The notes below the pieces were generated by a model. That model saw only the letters and a list, made by a program, of their open reading frames with translations. It had not been told where the DNA came from and searched no databases. From a virus: a DNA stretch of 23,188 nucleotides. Shown piece after piece: positions 13,072-19,465 of this stretch; position 1 is the stretch's first letter, and each line of letters opens with the position of its first letter. The position numbers and the translations under genes are program-made. The stretch spans positions 1 through 23,188 of IMG/VR virus record IMGVR_UViG_3300027771_000105; one strand, written 5' to 3'.

Positions 13072-13144
13072 TCATCTTGGTAGGATTTGAACCCTACATT
13101 TCCGACCCTACAAGTCGGTGTCCGCAACATTAGACGACAAGATA
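13072..13144 (-). tRNA. tRNA-Tyr(GTA), short variable loop
   Basis: 73 nt, no encoded CCA. Acceptor TATCTTG/CAAGATG (first pair T-G), D stem GTCT/GGAC, anticodon stem CCGAC/GTCGG with loop TTGTAGG giving GTA. T stem GTAGG/CCTAC has an eight-base loop. Bacterial tRNA-Tyr normally has a long variable arm; here only AAAT separates the arms. GUA anticodons are natural queuosine sites, noteworthy next to phage QueD/QueE. Confidence 0.7.
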
Positions 13145-13274
13145 AAATTGTAAAAAAGGTTCTATGTCTTTCCATAGTGTCAGATTTAAGATGGCCTTGT
13201 TAAGAAGTATAATCAATACGACTTAAATTTTTTCGCAGTACAATTAAGTAGGGTACGAGGCGCTGTTATTAAAA

Positions 13275-13347
13275 TGGTACTCTTGGAATGAATCGAACAT
13301 TCGCAACTCGGTTTCGTAGACCAAGTGCCAGTTCCACTGGCAAGAGT
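13275..13347 (-). tRNA. tRNA-Arg(ACG)
   Basis: 73 nt with encoded CCA. Acceptor ACTCTTG/CAAGAGT and T arm GAATG-TTCGATT-CATTC are perfect. Anticodon stem TTGGT/ACCGA with loop CTACGAA gives ACG, which would need A-to-I editing by host TadA to read the CGN codons. The D arm is less regular. Confidence 0.75.
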
Positions 13348-13354
13348 ATAAAAG

Positions 13355-13433
13355 TGGTAGAACGTGTTGGATTTGAACCAACGATCTTCACCGTATGAAG
13401 GTGCTGCATTAAGCCGCGCTATGCTAACGTTCT
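13355..13433 (-). tRNA. tRNA-Met(CAT)
   Basis: 79 nt with encoded CCA. Acceptor AGAACGT/ACGTTCT, D stem GCAT/ATGC, T arm GTTGG-TTCAAAT-CCAAC. Anticodon loop TTCATAC gives CAT; the first pair of that stem is G-A. It lacks initiator features, so it is elongator Met or, if lysidinylated, Ile(AUA). Confidence 0.8.
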
Positions 13434-13440
13434 ATAAAAT

Positions 13441-13518
13441 TGGTCTGCGTGGTAGGATTTGAACCTACGACATCTCCGTTCCAAACGGAGGACTCTAACC
13501 AGACTGAGCTACACACAG
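13441..13518 (-). tRNA. tRNA-Pro(TGG)
   Basis: 78 nt with encoded CCA. Acceptor CTGTGTG/CACGCAG (one G-U), T stem GTAGG/CCTAC, anticodon stem CTCCG/CGGAG with loop TTTGGAA giving TGG (reads CCA and other CCN). Position 37 is A, whereas Pro tRNAs normally have G37. Confidence 0.85.
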
Positions 13519-13524
13519 ATAAAA

Positions 13525-13598
13525 TGGTACTCAGTGAAGGTAACGATCCTTCGTCTATCGCTTATCGAGCGAGGGCTCTACCTTTGAGCTAACCGAGC
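13525..13598 (-). tRNA. Atypical tRNA-Ile(GAT)-like
   Basis: 74 nt with encoded CCA. Acceptor GCTCGGT/ACTGAGT (two G-U), D arm GCTC/GAGC, T stem GAAGG/CCTTC. The anticodon loop TCGATAA gives GAT but has C33 in place of the invariant U33. The T loop is ATCGTTA, lacking the usual T54 and A58. First tRNA after the array promoter. Possibly not charged, or functioning outside translation. Confidence 0.6.
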
Positions 13599-13653
13599 AT
13601 TATACTGAAAAACACTCTATGAATGCTTTTTAGTATAAAAATATACTGTCATA

Positions 13654-13682
13654 ATTTTACTCATTCTCACTAGAACTTTCAA
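13654..13682 (-). promoter_or_regulatory. Sigma70 promoter of the tRNA array
   Basis: Minus strand TTGAAA - 17 bp - TAAAAT (-35 at 13677-13682, -10 at 13654-13659), between the terminator at 13764 and the first tRNA. A small inverted repeat AGTATA-TTTT-TATACT follows (13632-13647) and would be in the leader RNA. The rest of 13599-13763 holds the inverted repeat AGTGTAA/TTACACT (about 13717-13758) and no convincing gene. Confidence 0.55.
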
Positions 13683-13763
13683 TCCTACAACACGCCATTT
13701 TAGAGATATTATTTAAAGTGTAATCTCAGCGACCTCGTTCCGCTTCTACTTTTACACTGTCAT

Positions 13764-13797
13764 AAAAAAACCCGCTTTGCTTTCGCTTGGCGGGTTT
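13764..13797 (-). terminator. Strong intrinsic terminator after the 38-aa gene
   Basis: Minus strand AAACCCGC/GCGGGTTT with an inner GC-GAAA-GC tetraloop hairpin, followed by seven T. It closes the short transcript from 13990 and isolates it from the tRNA array. Confidence 0.9.
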
Positions 13798-13823
13798 CTT
13801 AGAATTTGATTGGATGTTTGGAT

Positions 13824-13940
13824 TTATTCGTATAATCCTTCATCCTCTTCTAAGAAACTCGCGGGCACATTCATAATCTCCGGCTGATACCAGCGTTGAC
13901 TATCTAGTTTACTATGTAAATTACAGAATGTGTTTAACAT
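13824..13940 (-). CDS. 38-aa peptide gene with dedicated promoters and terminator
   Basis: Encodes a 38-aa acidic peptide starting MLNTFCNLHSKLDSQRWYQP and ending in an acidic tail (LEEDEGLYE). An AAGAGAA RBS lies about 8 nt before the ATG. No homologue recognised. Two near-consensus sigma70 promoters upstream and a strong terminator 27 bp after the stop make a compact, probably highly transcribed unit of about 220 nt. That would suit an early host-takeover peptide or a small RNA that also carries an ORF. Judged real because of the RBS and the dedicated signals. Confidence 0.6.
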   Translation of the reverse strand: MLNTFCNLHSKLDSQRWYQPEIMNVPASFLEEDEGLYE

Positions 13941-13989
13941 CGTTTCGTTCTCTTGTTTATTACAGTTATCTTTAACTGTTTATGTTATA

Positions 13990-14018
13990 AGTATAACAGA
14001 CTATTTCTATCTTGTCAA
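13990..14018 (-). promoter_or_regulatory. Sigma70 promoter P1 (repeat copy 1)
   Basis: Minus strand TTGACA - 17 bp - TATACT (-35 at 14013-14018, -10 at 13990-13995). The surrounding 40 bp (AAAATAAGTGTTGACAAG and GAAATAGTCTGTTA) are repeated at 14104-14132. It drives the 38-aa gene. Confidence 0.85.
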
Positions 14019-14103
14019 CACTTATTTTAACTTTATTTCTTATGATTCTATTTATCTTTTGCGGTTCAAAATGCTTAGTTACGCTTCTCAAACCTATGTA
14101 ATA

Positions 14104-14132
14104 AGTGTAACAGACTATTTCGTTCTTGTCAA
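14104..14132 (-). promoter_or_regulatory. Sigma70 promoter P2 (repeat copy 2)
   Basis: Minus strand TTGACA - 17 bp - TACACT (-35 at 14127-14132, -10 at 14104-14109), in tandem with P1. Confidence 0.8.
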
Positions 14133-14163
14133 CACTTATTTTCAATTAAATACTTAGTTACAG

Positions 14164-14367
14164 TTAGTCCTGTAACATCTTAAAGTAAACAGTTTCTTCA
14201 CCCGTTTCTTTGTTAATTGCAGCAATGTAAGGTGAAGAATTATCTGGTGTGGTTGCACCAATATAATGCCACGACATACCATCTTCTTTATTCTTCTCTA
14301 CTTGATTTAAAAACTCTGCATTGTCTACTGTGAACAATGCCCCAATTAGTGCTAGTGCTACAATCAT
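14164..14367 (-). CDS. Small exported or membrane-anchored protein, 67 aa
   Basis: Starts MIVALALIGALFTVDNA, a short hydrophobic N-terminus that could be a signal peptide or anchor, followed by a soluble 50-residue domain (MSWHYIGATTPDNSSPYIAA). The AGGGA RBS is good. No family recognised. It is the last gene of the operon from 14939 and lies downstream of the interrupted tRNA. Confidence 0.65.
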   Translation of the reverse strand: MIVALALIGALFTVDNAEFLNQVEKNKEDGMSWHYIGATTPDNSSPYIAAINKETGEETVYFKMLQD

Positions 14368-14419
14368 TACTTTTCCCTACGTTTAGTTAAACTACATTCA
14401 TATTAGACAAAACTCTAAC

Positions 14420-14536
14420 GGAGTTGGAGGGATTCGAACCCACGACCTTCTATCTATGTAATGCAGGGTATTAGGTAATTAATCTAATGCTACATCACCG
14501 AGGATAGACGCTTCTCCCAGACTGCGCTACAACCCA
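14420..14536 (-). tRNA. Interrupted tRNA-like gene (anticodon CGG) with hairpin insertion
   Basis: 117 nt. Acceptor GGGTTG/CAACTC plus one more pair, TA at 8-9, D stem GCGC/GCGT, T arm GTGGGTTCGAATCCCTC. Anticodon stem CTATC/GATAG (14503-14507 with 14450-14454) is perfect, but its loop is 48 nt: CTCGGTG, then a hairpin with ATGTA/TACAT and ATTAG/CTAAT, then A. Removal of about 41 nt would leave a seven-base loop CTCGGTA with anticodon CGG (Pro). It has no encoded CCA. It is flanked by TAGACAAAA/TTTTGTCTA (14404-14412 and 14542-14550), which would extend the acceptor helix in the precursor. Confidence 0.5.
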
Positions 14537-14592
14537 AACCCTTTTGTCTAGAACAAGGTCAGATATACGTTACAGTTCTGTCTAATATAAAC

Positions 14593-14763
14593 TTATGATT
14601 CTTCGTTACGTGCTTTCCACATACGCTTGATGAACCATTTGTTCATGTTAACCCACGTACGAAAACCGTAATCTGGTGGACTACCTTCCCACTCAATCTT
14701 TTCGCGCTTATGATCATACCACATGGATTGTACCCAATGCTTAAACTCACTAAATCTAGCCAT
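14593..14763 (-). CDS. Conserved small phage protein, 56 aa
   Basis: Starts MARFSEFKHWVQSMWYDHKR and ends with WFIKRMWKARNEES. Aromatic and basic; it resembles a small protein conserved in T4-like cyanophages and marine phages, without known function. Its ATG overlaps the stop of the upstream gene (TAATG), and there is an AAGGTG-type RBS within it. Confidence 0.75.
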   Translation of the reverse strand: MARFSEFKHWVQSMWYDHKREKIEWEGSPPDYGFRTWVNMNKWFIKRMWKARNEES

Positions 14764-14903
14764 TATAATTCACCTTTCTTAAATAATACCGCACTACCAA
14801 TCAGCATGATTGGCAATAAACATAATAACAATATTTCAAAATAGCCGCTCGCTTCAATAACACGTGTCATTGGCAAAACAGTAGTCTCTAAAAAATTTAA
14901 CAT
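14763..14903 (-). CDS. Small single-pass membrane protein, 46 aa
   Basis: Starts MLNFLETTVLPMTRVI; the second half is one hydrophobic span (about residues 22-40, rich in L and I) ended by FKKGEL. I use the ATG at 14901-14903 because AAGGA is 7 nt away; an ATG two codons earlier is too close to it. First gene after the promoter at 14939, so probably early and expressed into the host membrane. Candidates include holin-like or superinfection-exclusion proteins; nothing decides between them. Confidence 0.6.
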   Translation of the reverse strand: MLNFLETTVLPMTRVIEASGYFEILLLCLLPIMLIGSAVLFKKGEL

Positions 14904-14938
14904 ATTCATTTCCTTGCGCTTTATTAACTTATATAACT

Positions 14939-14967
14939 ATTATACAACAATACGGCTTACTTGTCAA
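14939..14967 (-). promoter_or_regulatory. Full-consensus sigma70 promoter
   Basis: Minus strand TTGACA - 17 bp - TATAAT (-35 at 14962-14967, -10 at 14939-14944), the exact consensus. Its upstream block AATAAGTGTTGACAAG is shared with P1 and P2. It overlaps the end of the SPASM gene and drives the operon 14903 to 14164 including the interrupted tRNA. Confidence 0.9.
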
Positions 14968-15374
14968 CACTTATTACAATTATTAACACACAATATCGCA
15001 GGATTATCGCTATTCCATCCTTCAGTCCAGATGTAACTGTGGAATACTTCGTGCGCTAGAATTTCTTCAATAGAATGATGTTCTAAACTATTCCAATCAG
15101 GATCTTCATTTATTATAGTCATCATTCTAGCATCATTCAATAATTCTGCTGATTCACCATTTACATTATGAAAATCTTCTTCACTAGGATCTTCATCGGG
15201 ACCCAATTCATCTGCCCTCATCATATGTCGTCTATCCCATGCATTTGCAAAAAAACAACAAGGCCACACTCTTCCTTCTGGTGTTACTTCCCATTTTCTT
15301 ACAGGGAGGTTAGTAAATTCATTTAGAGCTTCGAATGATTGACATTCAATATTATATTTACCCTTGGATGTCAT
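14964..15374 (-). CDS. Stand-alone SPASM-like Fe-S domain protein
   Basis: 136 aa. EVTPEGRVWPCCFFANAWD (C39, C40) followed much later by CVNNCNKC (C129, C133, C136) is the cysteine layout of a SPASM/twitch domain, which binds auxiliary Fe-S clusters and usually forms the C-terminus of a radical SAM enzyme. There is no CX3CX2C core here. It overlaps the 3' end of the radical SAM core gene by 17 nt (ATG before that gene's stop). The two may form a two-subunit enzyme or be one protein joined by frameshifting. Also notable is NIECQSF near the N-terminus (C11). Confidence 0.7.
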   Translation of the reverse strand: MTSKGKYNIECQSFEALNEFTNLPVRKWEVTPEGRVWPCCFFANAWDRRHMMRADELGPDEDPSEEDFHNVNGESAELLNDARMMTIINEDPDWNSLEHHSIEEILAHEVFHSYIWTEGWNSDNPAILCVNNCNKC

Positions 15375-16026
15375 CTGGACTCACTCCTATTAATAATTTT
15401 TCTGCATCCAATCTAGAATCTGGTGTTATTAATCCAAAATCTCTATTATTGAAGCAAAAAATAATTTTAATTCCAATCTCTTTTGCCATTTGACGTGCTA
15501 GCGGTATTTCATGCCAATTCCACTCAAATATTAAATATCGCCATTCACCATCCCCACCTGATTGAGTGTGAGTTTTCATATTTTCAAAAGCTTTATTAAA
15601 ATCAACACCTTCTCTATACTTCCAATTGGTGTCATGTGTTGCTCCATCAATTGCCCAATTTATAAAGACATCGTTTGTGTATTTTTCTGCTATCGTCTTA
15701 TACCAGTTTGCATTCCTAAGCGCACCATTTGTTGATATTAATATTGATGGTGCATATTCTAATGCAGTTTCTATAAATTTGTCAACTTGTGGATGCATCA
15801 TGGGATCGCCCAACTCGCCACAAAACTCAATTATATTATACTTTATATTAGGAGATGCTGCAAGAGTTCGTTTAAACACATCTAGATTCATATGCTTGAG
15901 TTCTAACCAATCTTCTTTTTCACCAGTATATTGATTCGTTCTAGCACAACTTCTACATCGTGCTTGACAATATGTGGTTAATGCAAAATCTATCTCAGTT
16001 AAATATTCTATATTAGTTGATGTCAT
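15358..16026 (-). CDS. Radical SAM core protein
   Basis: 222 aa. YCQARCRSCART (C20, C24, C27) is the CX3CX2C cluster motif; FCGELGDPMMHP takes the place of the GGEP SAM-binding strand; ISTNGALRN is the usual next strand and FINWAIDGAT fits the IDG turn. It ends right where a SPASM domain would start, and that domain is in the next gene. Related multi-domain enzymes modify peptides or sugars, but no substrate can be named. Needs a 4Fe-4S cluster. Confidence 0.8.
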   Translation of the reverse strand: MTSTNIEYLTEIDFALTTYCQARCRSCARTNQYTGEKEDWLELKHMNLDVFKRTLAASPNIKYNIIEFCGELGDPMMHPQVDKFIETALEYAPSILISTNGALRNANWYKTIAEKYTNDVFINWAIDGATHDTNWKYREGVDFNKAFENMKTHTQSGGDGEWRYLIFEWNWHEIPLARQMAKEIGIKIIFCFNNRDFGLITPDSRLDAEKLLIGVSPDDIQG

Positions 16027-16034
16027 TTATTTCC

Positions 16035-17348
16035 TTACTTGTCAAGTTCTAAATCTGATTTAATTCGGCTAAATTCAGGTGCTACTGACATCACATCATG
16101 TCCGCGATGCTTATCATAGTTTTCTGTTACTTGAACATAATCCCTCATAAATCCACGATCATACTTGGTTTCTGGATCTTCGCCAAAATGCAATGCTTCC
16201 ATTAACGGACGTGAATAATCTTCATAATGAGGACTATCTTTTATCTCTTCTAAAAATTCTAGTATCTGTGATTTCTGTTCATCACGCAACCATTGGGGAC
16301 TATGCGCCATTGAGTAATATTCAGGTTCTACCAATTGATTCGTACTCATGCCGATGGTACGGTCATTAGTCTGTTGATAATCGTGCATAAATCTCCAGAA
16401 TGGAACCAAATGCAACGCGTTTGTTACTTGATTCACCGTAGTGACACGTACACGAATGTTCTTTCCTTCTGATGTATTTGAATACTTTACTAACTTATCA
16501 AAATTTTCCCATACTGAATCCCACTGCGATGGCGGACGTAAATAATCATTCATATCACCCATGCCCTCTAATGAGCAATTTACAATAACTAGCTTAAACT
16601 GACTGAATTGTTTTAACCATTTATCTTGCATATTGGTGATGTTCGTGTAGAACGATAATGTAATATTTTTTGCGTATCCAGATTCAGTTGCTCTGTCTAG
16701 CAACTTGAACATATCAGATACAACAGTTGGTTCGCCGCCAATCATTTTAATCGTCTGTGCATATGGCAGCATCTTATCAAAACTATCCCAATCGATGCCA
16801 GGCTGAATTATCGCTTTCTTTTTATTAGCAATATTATTGTCCCAATCATATCTATCTAAGTTAGGAGATTTGGGTCCCAAATCTGTTGCAATCATATTGG
16901 CACGCTCAACACTTACTAAATGCGATGCTTCTTTGTTACACATCTGACATTGTAGATTACATAAATTACCTAATCTAAAATCAAATTGTAGAGGCTGTTC
17001 TATATTCCAATCATTTGCACTTGCCAATGCTACAATATCTGGAACCTGATCTTTCCATGAATAGTTTTCCCATTGACGAGAACTTATAATATCGTTACGT
17101 TCTAATCTTTTACATTCTATACACTCTGGTAGCCATTCGCCCGTAGCCATACGCTCACGAACACTACGAATGTAATCATGATTCCATGTTCCATCTATGC
17201 CTAGTTCTTCTTGATTAATAAGTTCACTAGGTTCCTTTGCCATACAACATAATCGATAACGACCCCCATTGAATGTACTATATTGTACAAATGGCAGTGC
17301 GCAAAACCCATTATCTGTGTCATTGTTCTTTATATCGTCATCGTTCAT
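16035..17348 (-). CDS. Twitch-type radical SAM protein (437 aa)
   Basis: N-terminal auxiliary region with FCALPF (C16), YRLCCMA (C34, C35) and LPECIECK (C76, C79), then a radical SAM core with GNLCNLQCQMCN (C130, C134, C137), MIGGEPTVV (SAM site, 204-207) and NCSLEGMGDMNDYLR. The auxiliary Cys cluster comes before the core, the reverse of classical SPASM enzymes; this matches the twitch-domain family found in phages and bacteria. Substrate unknown. It starts at the stop of the glycosyltransferase gene (one-base overlap), so the two are coupled. A paralogue is at 19458-20891. Confidence 0.8.
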   Translation of the reverse strand: MNDDDIKNNDTDNGFCALPFVQYSTFNGGRYRLCCMAKEPSELINQEELGIDGTWNHDYIRSVRERMATGEWLPECIECKRLERNDIISSRQWENYSWKDQVPDIVALASANDWNIEQPLQFDFRLGNLCNLQCQMCNKEASHLVSVERANMIATDLGPKSPNLDRYDWDNNIANKKKAIIQPGIDWDSFDKMLPYAQTIKMIGGEPTVVSDMFKLLDRATESGYAKNITLSFYTNITNMQDKWLKQFSQFKLVIVNCSLEGMGDMNDYLRPPSQWDSVWENFDKLVKYSNTSEGKNIRVRVTTVNQVTNALHLVPFWRFMHDYQQTNDRTIGMSTNQLVEPEYYSMAHSPQWLRDEQKSQILEFLEEIKDSPHYEDYSRPLMEALHFGEDPETKYDRGFMRDYVQVTENYDKHRGHDVMSVAPEFSRIKSDLELDK

Positions 17349-18913
17349 TACTTGATTCCTATAATCATAAATCTATTATATAACTGTGTGCTTTGTTCAC
17401 CACTAAATAATACTTCTTTCATTTGGTATTTAGTCATGGCGGTAGACAGATCTTTAACGCAGTTCATATTATCTGAAAAATCATTTGTCTGTATTACTAT
17501 CAAAGTATCATCAGTATCTGGTATATTGTCAAACCATGTATCATCCATATGTGCGCAACTAGTGTTTATCAATAAATCAGGCAGAGATGATTCATCCCAT
17601 ATTATATCAGATACATCATTGGTTTGTGCACTGAATAATTCGTCAGATTCTGCTATGTGATTTAACAAACGAGCATACTCTGTTGTCTTATGATCTATAT
17701 CCACACTAAGTATAGATTCAATTGTTTCATAATTATTAATTAACATAGATGAATGGGTGCATATGTTACCACCCAATATTACAACATCAGATGGTTCCAA
17801 CGTTGTCTTACTTAATTCTTCAATCATCCAAGACTTGCCTATCATCGAATCACGTGTGATAAAATCTACTAGATCAATATTACCATGCGATGGGTCAGAC
17901 AATTTCATCAATCCATATATAAAATTATCATTAATATTGCGATTAATATATTCCAATACTTGATGATCTGGTATTACATAATCATCTATTAATAATGATT
18001 GAAGTATTACATTAACATAAAGTTCAGTGTCTTCATTCTTACCTATATTTACTTCTTCTAAAATAAGATCGCGAATGCCCCAGTTATCACCGTATACCAG
18101 TGCATTCTTTAGTTTAATAAATACTGCATAGTATGATTCTACGGATGACAATGTAAAATATTCTTCTAGTCCATGAAACCATGATAAATGAATTGGGTGA
18201 TGCTGATCTATTGTATGCACTGATGACTTGTCAAATGTAGTGGTTAACCAAGTGAAATCGTTTATTTTATCTAGAGTTTTCTTATCATTTTTGTAAAATG
18301 CACCGAACTCTCGTCCTTGTCTAGCACCCATTATAGCATATTTTCCATGGGCACTACTATCTCCACGAGTACACCATACATCTAATCTGTATCGATCATC
18401 CATATCTGGAGTGGGGTTAGATGCTAGTTTTGTACACTCACGGAATGCACTGCGCCATGTACTGAATTCATCTGTATTGAATTCGGTTATATTAGATATT
18501 TGTTGCTTCACTACTAATGGTGCATCTATTGTTGTGGTCATATCTATCTGAAATGATTTCGCATTCAATAACTTATGTCTAGGGAATAACTTTACTCCAC
18601 CATAACCATAAATCAATCCATTGACTGCATTAACACTCTGCCATACGAATACACAACTTGATTCATTCACACCCGGATACGATTCTTTAATGATATCAGG
18701 TGTGAATGAGAAATTAAAATGCTCAGATAACACCGCGTCAGCATCTACTACATAAAAATTATCAGTAGTTGCCAATTTTGCTGCTGCTTGATGTGCCTCT
18801 AAAATCCCGACGACATTATCTACCCTCTTCGCATTGGGTGCTAATTTCTGTATTCTTTTGAAATTTTGATCAGCGTTTGGTTCACCATACGCCAACATGA
18901 CAACATCTAACAT
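17348..18913 (-). CDS. Glycosyltransferase-like protein fused to a methyltransferase-like domain
   Basis: 521 aa. The N-terminal domain resembles a GT-A glycosyltransferase common in marine phages: an AHQAAAKLATTDNFYVVDADA block with Asp-Ala-Asp at 57-59 (nucleotide-sugar/metal site) and GLIYGYGGVKLFPRH, WRSAFRECTKLAS. From about residue 375, DVVILGGNICTHSSMLI and ILSVDIDHKTTEYARLL look like motifs I and II of a class I SAM methyltransferase (Rossmann fold), with DLLINTSCAHMDD as the next strand. The gene may add and methylate a sugar in one protein. Acceptor unknown. The nucleosidase gene ends 3 nt before it starts, so SAH made here could be removed at once. Confidence 0.75.
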   Translation of the reverse strand: MLDVVMLAYGEPNADQNFKRIQKLAPNAKRVDNVVGILEAHQAAAKLATTDNFYVVDADAVLSEHFNFSFTPDIIKESYPGVNESSCVFVWQSVNAVNGLIYGYGGVKLFPRHKLLNAKSFQIDMTTTIDAPLVVKQQISNITEFNTDEFSTWRSAFRECTKLASNPTPDMDDRYRLDVWCTRGDSSAHGKYAIMGARQGREFGAFYKNDKKTLDKINDFTWLTTTFDKSSVHTIDQHHPIHLSWFHGLEEYFTLSSVESYYAVFIKLKNALVYGDNWGIRDLILEEVNIGKNEDTELYVNVILQSLLIDDYVIPDHQVLEYINRNINDNFIYGLMKLSDPSHGNIDLVDFITRDSMIGKSWMIEELSKTTLEPSDVVILGGNICTHSSMLINNYETIESILSVDIDHKTTEYARLLNHIAESDELFSAQTNDVSDIIWDESSLPDLLINTSCAHMDDTWFDNIPDTDDTLIVIQTNDFSDNMNCVKDLSTAMTKYQMKEVLFSGEQSTQLYNRFMIIGIK

Positions 18914-18916
18914 TAT

Positions 18917-19465
18917 TTACTCGCTACGATTTGATAATATTTTCATGAATTCATTTGCACCATCGGAGCAATTCTGTTCCCAGTCTGTAGTTGAATCTTC
19001 ATCTGCAAAGTCTGATACGTACTTATAGCAATCAAAGATAACTTTATACTTTTTGCATACCATTGCAATACCATATGCTTCCATATCAACCAGTGTACTA
19101 CTCAATGGTGGCTGACTTGTGACAAAGTTATCACCACTAGTCAATGAAACACCACTAAGTTTTAGATCTATCCATAATTCACCAGTGAACGGAGTCTGTC
19201 CTACTTTCCAACCTAAAGGCGATGCATCCATATCTCGTTGACCTACCGTACTAACTTCATGTACACCTAGTGCTAAATCAGGATCTAAACTGCCCGCAGT
19301 ACCCATATTGATAATGGTCTGAGGATTGTACTTTAATACTGCTTCCATTGCTGCCATTGTCGCTTTGATCTTACCAACACCTGTTACTATTTTAACATAA
19401 GGCGCTGGTAATTCATAGGGCAATTCCACTTCTAATGCAACTAATACTGGTATTACATCAGTCAC
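18917..19465 (-). CDS. MTA/SAH nucleosidase-like protein
   Basis: 182 aa, shorter than E. coli Pfs (232). PNP_UDP fold blocks: VLVALEVEL (catalytic Glu near 12), TGVGKIKATMAA, INMGTAGSL, TSGDNFV, LVDMEAYGIA (Glu129, ribose contact) and YVSDFADE (Asp152, purine protonation). It would cleave SAH, 5'-methylthioadenosine and 5'-deoxyadenosine. The last is the by-product of radical SAM enzymes and inhibits them; SAH comes from methyltransferases. It sits between radical SAM genes and next to the methyltransferase fusion, which fits a clean-up role. The shortening is between the middle strands and the MEA block. A phosphorylase is less likely because of size. Confidence 0.8.
   Translation of the reverse strand: MTDVIPVLVALEVELPYELPAPYVKIVTGVGKIKATMAAMEAVLKYNPQTIINMGTAGSLDPDLALGVHEVSTVGQRDMDASPLGWKVGQTPFTGELWIDLKLSGVSLTSGDNFVTSQPPLSSTLVDMEAYGIAMVCKKYKVIFDCYKYVSDFADEDSTTDWEQNCSDGANEFMKILSNRSE

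Larger units (their letters stand above)
13990..14143. repeat. Duplicated promoter segment (two ~43-bp direct repeats)
   Basis: Copies at about 13988-14028 and 14101-14141, 113 bp apart and differing at a few positions, each holding a full sigma70 promoter. The AATAAGTGTTGACAAG block occurs a third time at 14962-14977. The 13996-14100 interval between the promoters has no ORF. Confidence 0.8.

Noticed and set aside
13145-13274. Further gene or tRNA between tRNA-Tyr and tRNA-Arg
   Set aside because: No T-arm or RBS-ORF pair. There is only a weak CTATG/CATAG hairpin near a T run, too weak to call a terminator.
13660-13710. 13-codon ORF over the tRNA promoter
   Set aside because: Too short, without an RBS, and it overlaps the promoter boxes.
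15626-15934. 102-aa plus-strand open frame, and others such as 8142-8447, 17283-17660 and 20317-20604
   Set aside because: All lie opposite clear minus-strand genes and look like hydrophobic shadow translations.
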